From the NCBI GenBank assembly GCA_008828725.1, contig MEHQ01002309.1, forward strand, positions 63,341-127,340: a DNA stretch of 64,000 nt, read 5' to 3'. This document shows positions 55,943 to 64,000 of this stretch, piece by piece. Made by a program: the position numbers and the translations under genes. The notes under the pieces were generated by a model. That model had not been told where the DNA came from. It did no database searches and saw only the letters and a program-made list of their open reading frames with translations. The first letter of the stretch is position 1, and every line of letters starts with the position of its first letter. This stretch comes from Saccharina japonica (lineage: Eukaryota; Sar; Phaeophyceae; Laminariales; Laminariaceae).

Positions 55943-57134
55943 CGGCCGGAAATATACGGCTTTCTGTGATCAGTCCACAACCCGCTTGCGGCTTGCGGCT
56001 TTTCGTATTGATGTTGTACACAATGAATTGCGGTGCCCACAAACTCAGCATCATTATGACGAGTTTTCGTAAATGTATACCGGTATTACGCAGCAGTTAT
56101 TAGTTACTATTATTAATAGTATCGTAGCAGTGCAGTATACTTGTACCACAGGTAATTTGTAATTTGTATTTTACATGATACTCGTTCGAGTCGTCGTTTG
56201 CTTCCATCTTTTTACTATTCCAAATATCAAAGATCAAATCTAAAAATCAGCATCAAAATGGCAGAGGCGGTATGAGTATATACGTACTCGTATACTGTTT
56301 TCGTAGTACTCTTCAGGGCTCTCGTTGAAACCCGATACGAAAGATAGTCTGAAAACCTGAAACCTAATGCCACTGCTTCAAACCAGCTCAGTACGTATCA
56401 TATATACCCGAGGGTACAAGCTTCGGGCACTACCTGTCATATACGACGTACCTACTGACGACTTTTAGTCATACTTCGAGTATCCTCTGCTACGAGGTGT
56501 CACCGATTCGCACGTATAGAAAAACATATCCGCCCAGGAATCGATTATTTTCGACGAAGAAATGCAAACACGTTACGTACGAACGTATTATATCATATCC
56601 GACATTTTTAGCAGAGATCGCGTTTTGCAGTTTGGCGATATGATACGTAGGCCGTCCTGATACTGCTGTACCGGTATGACACTGCTGTGTTCAAGATTGG
56701 AGCTATAGCCCTAAACCCTAAGTAGTGCGTTTGGGGTTGGTGGTCCGTTAAATACCGACGTCCCTTAAAACTTTTCATAGTTAGTGCCGGTCCTTTAGAA
56801 TCAATACCTGGTATACGAGTGAGCTGAAAAGGTGCGCAGGAAAATGATGCCCCAAATGCCAGATGTACGTACCGCTTCCCCTTATCGCGGTGTCCCTTAA
56901 CCCTTTTAGTACTCCAGTGCACATGACCACATATTTGGCTCTAATTCCAAGTAATTTGTCCCCATAACGGGACTGCAGTCCTAAAAGGGTTAAACGGGCT
57001 ACCTACTACTGTATCACACACCCGGATGAAGTTCGAATTTCCGCGCCGAGTTTATCAAAACGTAGGGGGGCACGCACTATTCACAGTACAAAATGGCGGC
57101 TTTTGGAAATATCTCGTTCGAGACCTTTCCATAC
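55943..57134. other. Unassigned stretch
   Basis: AT-rich, with short TACGTACTCGTATAC-type palindromes and no convincing ORF. The longest minus frame (104 codons, 56608-56922) has no recognisable domain. Confidence 0.5.
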
Positions 57135-57430
57135 ATCGCCGCGGTTGTGAAGCAGTTAACCACGAAGACAGCTAAGGTTGGTGTCGGGGTGCGAGTCTCC
57201 GTGTGGAGTTTTTTTATTCTCAAATGCGAATGACACAAACTCTGTCGAGAGCGCCTATTGTAGCGCGAGTATTCGGCACAACTCGACTCGAGTCGACGAG
57301 GGAAGAAAGTGCTGAAACCTTCTCGCGATAAAATGCAAGCCACGTACCGTAGTGGGGAGGGGGGAGAGGGGAGAAGAGCCTTAACTGTGTGACCCCGGAT
57401 ATGAGTTACGACCAAGAGAGAGAGATAACA
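57135..57430 (+). mobile_element. tRNA-derived SINE, copy 2
   Basis: The head is eroded (CAGTTAACCACGAAGACAGC, then GGGTGCGAGTCTCCGTGTGG), but the body CTGTCGAGAGCGCCTATTGT, CGACTCGAGTCGACGAGGGA and CGTAGTGGGGAGGGGGGAG matches 45110-45400. The TTTTTTTATTCTC tract after the head is also shared. Confidence 0.72.
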
Positions 57431-58179
57431 TACGGGCGATCATAAATGGGATGGACCTGAATAGACTTGACGCATCGTTCGGCGTTTTGCACCTTTCCCA
57501 TTGTCAAGAAAACCAGTCTCGAAATGCGTCCGAGGGGTTGTGTCATGTTATCACCCGGGGTGATAGTTGGTATCGTATCGTGGTATCGTGGTACACGCCG
57601 GTATCTATCGTGTTTCCCTGTTCCCCGCGTCTCATATACAGCCAGTACAGCGGTACTTGCATTGTATGAAACGAGGATGAACCGGAAAAAAGAGGTGATA
57701 ACAACGCAAGGATTGTCAAAAAGAGTAACAAATCTGATGTTTATAATATTTTACGAGTACTATACGAATATACCAGGGTATGTATGATATAATACTACTC
57801 TGGTCTGTCGGAGTTTACTCTCTCCGAGTATGGTATCATATATACCTATTGATACGATTTGTATGATGCCCTATGACGGAGATTGCCTCCGAAAACAGCG
57901 GTGCCGATCATTTATTGAATTGAAAAATATTGCCCGAGAAAAAAACAAAAGTGCTGATATTTTCATATCTTCATCTTTCCGGCAGCTTTTTTTCGCCAAA
58001 TCGTGTCAATCTTGTTATTTCCGGCAATCTTGGGCAAAAGTGACAATTCTCATTTACATCTTAACCTCAATGTCGCCAATTTCAAGCGGTTTGTGGCGTT
58101 GGGTATGTAAGTGCGACCTTGCGTCGCATGAAACCCTCCAAAACTTTCGAAAACACAAAAAAACAAAAAAAAACATAGG
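57431..58179. other. Unassigned stretch
   Basis: It includes GGTATCGTATCGTGGTATCG units. A plus-strand frame of 163 codons (57830-58321) runs into the TACCAC element at 58180, so it is unlikely to be a gene. Confidence 0.45.
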
Positions 58180-58262
58180 TACCACTCTGGCCGGTAATAT
58201 AAGATACGTTTTATCTTTATATCATCGTCCATACGAAGACTATAATACCGGCCAAAGTGGTA
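58180..58262. mobile_element. TACCAC-type MITE
   Basis: TACCACTCTGGCCGGTAATA to TAATACCGGCCAAAGTGGTA, 83 bp with well-preserved termini. Confidence 0.78.
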
Positions 58263-58436
58263 TCCAGCACTTCCAAGTTTGTTTGCAGCCGAAATGTGGT
58301 GTTGTGGTGTTGCAGTTCTAAAATTGTCCGTTGAGGGCGACTCTTTCCTTCTTGCCCAATGACGGACAACAGCGTTCAAGGAACCCCGCACACTGGAACT
58401 ACGTACGTACGTAAACATGATTTTGTATAGTATTTT

Positions 58437-58532
58437 ACCACACTGAACGGAAGACGGAAGTATAAGGACCATTTTAAACATTAATATTGATACAAAACGG
58501 TCCCTACTTTTACGTTCTGAGAGGTATGATAT
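58437..58532. mobile_element. TACCAC-type MITE
   Basis: TACCACACTGAACGGAAGAC then GTATAAGGACCATTTTAAAC, and the right arm AAAACGGTCCCTACTTTTAC, GTTCTGAGAGGTA. The right end has drifted. Confidence 0.65.
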
Positions 58533-58645
58533 GTGGTATGCAAATACCAAGAAGCAGTCATTGTGACGGGGCCAAAACGCCAAAACTGCACTGCCTGTCA
58601 TCTGTATATCGTGGCAGTTCTGGACGAAGCATGGTAGTAGATCTT

Positions 58646-58935
58646 CCTAAGGTAGCTATTTAGGCACTCTGATTGGCTAAGGGTATGTTTTACGCGGCTC
58701 AATCAACTTGGAGTCTTTCCCAGCCACAGCATCCGGAGTCACCCTGGAGTCTTTCCAAGCTCAGCATCCACGCCGGCCGAGTCCACCTAGAGTCTTACCA
58801 AGCACAGCATCCCAGCACTGACCACAGGCATAGGGTTCGGGTTAGGGTTAGGGTTCGGGTCGGAGGGTCGGGTTCAGGCCAAGCACAAACCCCCCGTAAA
58901 AATCTACTATCAAGGTTCGTTCACCCCTCTGCCGT
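58646..58935 (+). repeat. CCTAAGGTAGCTATTTAGG repeat, dispersed copy
   Basis: About 290 bp homologous to 36746-37065. Its GGGTTCGGGTTAGGGTTAGGGTTCGGGT-type core is a better match to TTAGGG telomere units than the copies at 37.0 and 41.1 kb. Confidence 0.78.
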
Positions 58936-58998
58936 GGACTGACATCTTTGCCTATCATTCTTCATACTCCAGCAGTAGTAGGCACAGCAGTACTCGTA

Positions 58999-59174
58999 GT
59001 GGTCCCTCTATAGTGCCGGTAAGCGCCAGCCAACAACACCTGCACTATAGCGGCAACCGGCACTACTCCGCACGCTACATGCCACACTGGCGGATTCCTT
59101 CTGTGCCAAGCGAGATTTCACAGGCACTATAGCGGGCAATCGGCACTACTCAACGGACACTATAGAGGGACCAC
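58999..59174. mobile_element. GTGGTCCCTCTATAGTGCCGG MITE
   Basis: It starts GTGGTCCCTCTATAGTGCCG and ends ACTATAGAGGGACCAC. Inside are CAACCGGCACTACTCCGCAC and ATCGGCACTACTCAACGGAC, so the CCGGCACTA motif recurs along the element. Confidence 0.8.
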
Positions 59175-60054
59175 TACTTGTATTGACGGGCCAGAACTAC
59201 ACGGCCTGTCAACTGCTGCTGTGGACCGACATCTTTTGTCGCGTTTCACACTACACTACCGGCCCTCTCATAACAAAGTGCCCCACAAGAAACTCAGCCT
59301 AAACATCACGGGGGAAATAAGAAAGTCGACAGCTATTATACCGAAGTTAGTGTGGGACACACCCCTTTATAAAATAAGAAAGTCAGCCTAAGCCCGACTT
59401 CTGGTTTCTTATGAGCGGGCCGGTACTGTATACAGGTATACCCTGGTATACCATATATACATATATACCACTCTGGACGGGAGGACGGAAATGTAAGGAT
59501 AGCGACCGAAACAATGATAACTTTGGTGGCACCAGCCGTCTACAAGCTACGGGCAGCGCTTGAGCCCCCAGCAGTACCGATTGGATAATGACGCACTTGC
59601 CGTACGAACTGGTCGGTATCATTGCCCAATCACGCCGTGGTCGTTGCTGGTATCGTCAATTTGTCCCTCTGAAGCAAAGATGGGGAATGACGGCACGTCA
59701 CCAAAAAACGAGTACCCGTCACAGCCTACGGCCGCGGCGTCACACTAAAACCAAGTAGTTACATGTTTATTGCCGTCACGTCACACGAAAAACGGCCGTA
59801 TTGCCGTCACGTCACATGATAAATCGCCGTCATTCCCAATCTTCGCTCTGAAGTCGCAAGAGGGTTACGACACCACTGACCATAGTAGGGTATACCTGGT
59901 ACTGGTAAGTACTTTGGGGTATATATTTCCCGGCCGGGTCGCCTGGCCGGGTACAACCTAGCACCGTGTATATTTCCGCCCCCCAATACCATACCCGCCG
60001 TAGTATTACGAAACAACAGATACAGTTTTTGAGAGTATACTCGGGCAGTCGGGT
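59175..60054. other. Unassigned stretch
   Basis: It contains a partial TACCAC element near 59467, a CGGCCGTATTGCCGTCACGTCACA-type short tandem (59765-59835), and GGCCGGGTCGCCTGGCCGGG palindrome-rich DNA at 59930. No gene seen. Confidence 0.5.
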
Positions 60055-60166
60055 AGCCTGTAGTGTAGCGCGAAATCCCGACAACAGCAGTACTTACGTA
60101 CAGTGGGTATCCCGAGTCAAGACCGCCCTAGATAAGAGCATTCGGGAGTTTACAACGGTCAAAACG

Positions 60167-60442
60167 TAGGGCTGGGCGCTGGCTGACTCAGTCAGTAGCG
60201 ATGTATACTGTCTTCAAAATCAATCAGTATACTGGACTGCAGCAGCAGTACAGCAGTGTCTCTCCTTTCTCCTTTCTCCTTCCGAAACGCATTTGGTCGG
60301 TTTCCGTCCTACAATATGGCGTGTTTATTGGACGTGCACGAGAAAAAAACTACTGGCGAATGTACTGGCCGGGTCAATCACTAGATTACTACTGCCAGTA
60401 GATTACTACTGCCAGTACATACTGTGCCAGTGCCCAGCCCTA
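60167..60442. mobile_element. Short hAT-type element with 8-bp TSD
   Basis: It begins TAGGGCTGGGC and ends GCCCAGCCCTA, with the TSD TCAAAACG on both sides (60159-60166 and 60443-60450). The interior is 276 bp with no ORF of note, and near the right end are ATTACTACTGCCAGTA units. It has inserted into an older repeat (60055-60560) that is uninterrupted near positions 1-230 and 15660-15890. Confidence 0.88.
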
Positions 60443-60784
60443 TCAAAACGGCTTGTCCCACCTATACTAAATGCTGTATATTGTCTACTACAGATGAGAG
60501 CGATGCGCGTGTTTCCGCTTGTCACAGTTTCACGTGCACAGTTTGCTCTTCAACTCGGGGTACCCGCTTTATGTCGACACGATTACTTGAGGCATCAAAC
60601 AGCAGCAGTGCCGGATTTTCGATACAGTAGTACTACTACTATCGCGGCCGCCTGAATGGGTTTTTGTGTACAACATCGTGGGTTATGGACATAACCGATT
60701 GCATTTCTTGTGCGTGCGTACTCCATGCTGCGTCACGCTACCGCTTGTAGCCAGCCAGGCACAGGTTTGCTCGTGTACAGCAGT

Positions 60785-61109
60785 AGTGGCCGCTCTGTAG
60801 TGCCGGTAGGCGCCAGCCAACAATACCGGCACTATATATACGTAGCTAAACCGGCACTATATAGCAAAGATGAGTTTGGACGAAATCCTCGAGCTCACAG
60901 CTGTTGTTTTTTGTTAATTTTTTAAATATTCGTAGCCGGAACCGGCACTATATATACCTAGCGGGTACCGGCACTATATACACGTAGCGGAAACCGGCAC
61001 TACTCCGCACACTACCACACTTGGTGAATCCCATCTGTGCCAAGCGATTCCACAGGCACTATGGCGGGCGAACGGCACTACTCGACCGGCACTATGTAGA
61101 GGGACCACT
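60785..61109. mobile_element. GTGGTCCCTCTATAGTGCCGG MITE, longer composite copy
   Basis: It starts GTGGCCGCTCTGTAGTGCCG and ends GGCACTATGTAGAGGGACCAC-like sequence. It contains extra CCGGCACTATATA units around 60824-61000 and about 90 bp of unrelated DNA, suggesting one element nested in or fused with another. Confidence 0.7.
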
Positions 61110-62016
61110 ACTACTGCTGTATGTGGGTGTGGCCAGTCCTACACAGCTGCAAATCATGCATGTCGAGATGTAGAGAGACTCGGCATGGCCGCGTACGGCA
61201 CATGGTTCCTTGCGAGCAAGCGGTAACCCACGCCTCTATACGGTGGGGCTGCGAGTTAGCTCACCTAAAATAGCCGATTTGTAATTAGTTGGCCAGGTCA
61301 TATATACTACTGCTGTAGATGGTACTCAGAGTAGTTCGTTGAGTGCGGTAACTTTGCGGAGTTCTGCGTCTTTGTACATACATGGTACCTGGTACCTGAT
61401 GGGCGCGTTTCTGGCTCTGGAGATGGTGTGTTGTTGTTACTATTAATAGTAGTTGAAAAAAAAAAATGCTTCAGGTCAGACAGTTGGCGTACTACGCCAC
61501 ACCCAACAAATAACTATTACGGGGGACCATAGTAAAAAGCTGCTGGTAAAAAGGACCAAATATTGATTAGTAAAAATAGGTAAATATCTCGTACCTGGTA
61601 GGTTTTTTGTGTGTACGGTGCGTATGATAGGTCTTACCTGGTATGAAATATTAATATTTGCCATGAAGTCCAACCAACTCACACCCCCACTAAACTGAAT
61701 ACTGGCATGATACGCGTATACACCGCTGAAATCGCCGGGAGCCCCGGGCCAGCATCCCTGTACACCCGGCTAAATCGATGGACTCGCAGAAGGCACACCT
61801 GGATAGCAGAATACGAGTGCAGAGTTATTTATGTCGCCTCTACTTGGTGGCGCTCCCAGCTCTCTGTATGTATGTGTCACGGTTCGAGTAGCAGCAAACA
61901 TGCCTACGCAGTAGTAGTAACCCCCAAGGATATGTCAGGGTCAGGGTAGCCTCAGACACCACAGCGCCGAGGAATATCGATCATGCCTGCGCACCAGTAG
62001 GAGACCCCAAGCATAC
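61110..62016. other. Unassigned stretch
   Basis: Apart from the MITE fragment at 61514, I see no feature. A plus-strand frame of 80 codons (61707-61949) lacks a recognisable domain. Confidence 0.45.
61514..61640. mobile_element. CTATTACGGGGG MITE, right end lost
   Basis: It starts CTATTACGGGGGACCATAGT, followed by GGACCAAATATTGATTAGTA and TTTTTGTGTGTACGG, but the expected GTAATAG terminus is missing. The right boundary is approximate. Confidence 0.6.
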
Positions 62017-62314
62017 GGACGCGCCCTATTTTATGTGCAGGAGCAACCTGCAAAACGTTTTGTGCAGGATGCCGGTTTCAATGGGTGAGACTGGCCTTTT
62101 GGGCCGGATGCTTTTTTTTATTTTAAACGCCATCAAAACACGCGGCGGAGCCGCGTGGCTGCCTCTGCCGACCTCGTGCCCCCCAAAGGGTCGGGGTTAA
62201 GGTTAGGGTTATGTCTGGGGTTGGCTTGGTCTGGGTCGACGGGCAAGGTAGAAATTGACCACACACAGCCTGCACAAAACTTTTTGCAGGTTGCTCCTGC
62301 ACATATAGGGCGCG
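62017..62314. mobile_element. Mutator-type MITE, copy 2
   Basis: 298 bp, bounded by the 10-bp direct repeat CCAAGCATAC (62007-62016 and 62315-62324). It has the same termini and core as the copy at 55626-55931, including the palindrome around GCGGAGCCGC and a shorter telomere-like stretch. Different TSDs show two independent insertions. Confidence 0.9.
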
Positions 62315-63322
62315 CCAAGCATACATCAGGAAAGCTGCACCGCCACAGCGCCGAATAACAGCGAGTATGCCTACGCATCAATAGTAAACCCCTGAGGAAT
62401 AGTCAAGAGTCAAGATGCCCCCAGACGCCAGAACGCCCCTTCAAAGTAACCCACAGGCCCGAAGGGACTTGAGGGAGGCACACGTCAATGCATTGGATCG
62501 AAAATAATAGGTGTGTACGCACGCGTACTGTACGCACAGGCACATCTGATGCGCATCGTTTTGCTACTGCAGCGGTGCACTCCTGTGCACATGCTGTATG
62601 CCTTCTGTACTATATATAATGCGTACAATGTGTGTTCCCTACAAGTACTTCGTACGTCTGCTGCCGTGCTTTTGCTACTGCTGCTGCGCACTTGCTATGA
62701 TACCGCTTTCCCCGGCACTTCTTATATTACTACAGTACGTATTGCTGTTACTAAACATGTGGCAGCATTGATACCGGTTTTTTTTTCATCGATGCTGCAG
62801 CATTACATTCTGATATATAGGAACATACGTGCAACACCGGTATATATGAATCGTAGCTTGTTTTTTCCCTTCGCGCGCTCGGTGCCGTTTTTTGTACATC
62901 ATTTGAGGCATATGACATACACCATCAGACCTAATAAAACACCGAAACACACACAACCCCAAAAATCATGGACCCACTCAGCCATCCTCGTAGCTGGCAT
63001 CATATACCGTGTATCATATCACCCGGGGATTATGACATAACACACCCCCTCGGACGTATTTCAAAAGCTGGTCTTCTCGGCAACGGGGAGAGTGTACGTA
63101 GACGCCGAGCGATGCGTCTATGGAAATAAGGCATAGTCCCTCTGGGGCAGATTTTGGATACAATCGGCTTTTTGAGAATCGTCCCCCAGGGGGTGTGTTA
63201 CCTTGTCACACGTGTTGTTACCTAGACGGTGTATACCTGGTTTGTATGACACGATATTGCCTCCCTCTTTCGTAAGATGGATTCATTGCAACCCGTCCCC
63301 GACCCAAACGCAGCCTTTTATC
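62315..63322. other. Unassigned stretch
   Basis: The longest plus-strand frame is 62513-63040, 175 codons, rich in Tyr/Thr/Leu, with no domain and codon use like the surrounding non-coding DNA. I do not call it a gene. Confidence 0.45.
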
Positions 63323-63405
63323 TACCAATCTGTACCGAAATATAAGCACCTTTTATGCATTGATATTCAATAAACATGGTGCTTATTTGTCGGGACAGAG
63401 TGGTA
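63323..63405. mobile_element. TACCAC-type MITE
   Basis: TACCAATCTGTACCGAAATA, AGCACCTTTTATGCATTGAT, and the right arm ATGGTGCTTATTTGTCGGGA with CAGAGTGGTA. Good inverted-repeat termini. Confidence 0.75.
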
Positions 63406-63641
63406 TTTATGAATAATTGATACCACCATCACATTAATATTAAACAGCATCAAGTTGCCCCAAGTCGTACGTAGGTGCACCCGATTTGAGCCCTGATGGA
63501 ATCGTGTGCTCCTGTACATAGAGTGCCAGGTACAGCAACAGCAGCAGCAGCAGCAGTATCGACCTTTAGGACCGTTTGACCTATATACAGTAGTAGTAGG
63601 GGCTCGGAGGTTTCTTGTGTATTGTTTTCATACAGGTAGTA

Positions 63642-63800
63642 GTGGTCCCTCTAAAGTGCTGTGGTCCCTCTATAGTGCCGGCTTCCCGCTATAGTGCCGG
63701 TGAAATCTCTTGAAACACGCGAGACTGACCAGTATGGCAGTGTGCGGAGGAGTGCCGGTTGCTTCTATAGTGCCGGTATCGTTGACTATAGAGGGACCAC
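63642..63800. mobile_element. GTGGTCCCTCTATAGTGCCGG MITE
   Basis: It starts GTGGTCCCTCTAAAGTGC, repeats GTGGTCCCTCTATAGTGCCG, and ends GACTATAGAGGGACCAC. The left terminus is partly duplicated. Confidence 0.72.
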
Positions 63801-64000
63801 GACTGCTGTGTCGACCTTTCAGGATCGTTTGGCATAGCAGTAATGGCTCGAAGGTTCCTTTGTTTTGTTTCTCTCATGTACCTGGTATATGTTTGTAGCT
63901 GTTATGGTGTGTTTTTTTCACGTTGTTTTGGTGTTGTTTTGGTGTTGTTTAATAGTGATGCCATGCCGGCACTTGGGAGGATAAACACCAACAGCGCCAA

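Noticed and set aside
1..64000. LTR or LINE retrotransposon coding regions
   Set aside because: I looked for reverse transcriptase, integrase and protease motifs in the translated frames and saw none.

Overview
The window looks like nuclear DNA from a eukaryote with a large, repeat-laden genome. The evidence is GT-AG introns with conserved phase, several DNA-transposon families with target-site duplications, tRNA-derived short elements, interstitial telomere-like arrays and abundant microsatellites. Gene density is very low. I see no operon structure, no CRISPR array, no prophage and no rRNA. The lineage cannot be fixed from the sequence. The gene content and repeat style would fit a stramenopile alga or similar protist, but that is only an impression.

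Layout. (1) Positions 1-6200 and about 15640-22030 are two diverged direct copies of one block, carrying a 73-bp minisatellite, a CCATC satellite and small transposons. (2) Positions 6400-12350 hold repeats: a 177-bp tandem array, an array of about 15 hairpin cores at 9990-11115, and low-complexity DNA. (3) Positions 12377-13303 (minus) hold an intact 308-codon ORF for an acidic, internally repeated protein. (4) Positions 13300-15640 and 22060-26400 are small transposons and simple repeats. (5) Positions 27382-44296 (minus) hold the main gene: a LisH/CTLH/WD40 protein that I reconstructed exon by exon, with introns full of repeats. Its two CTLH exons lie in a block of about 3.05 kb that is present twice with no difference I could see. 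(6) Positions 44300-48000 and 52300-64000 are mostly transposons, tRNA-derived elements and simple repeats. (7) Positions 48071-49863 are a nested transposon pair: a hAT element inserted in a Mutator-type element, both with target-site duplications. (8) Positions 50560-52280 hold two divergent genes: a two-exon zinc-ribbon protein (minus) and the first exon of a bactofilin-like protein (plus).

The genes do not form an obvious pathway. The WD40 protein is most likely a scaffold of the CTLH/WD40 type. The divergent pair at 51.3-51.9 kb shares a gap of about 615 bp that probably holds both promoters. The most notable observations are the exon duplication, whose topology fits excision of a circle and reintegration at a GGGTT array, and the set of short transposon families whose insertion histories can be read directly from target-site duplications and from differences between the two copies of the segmental duplication.
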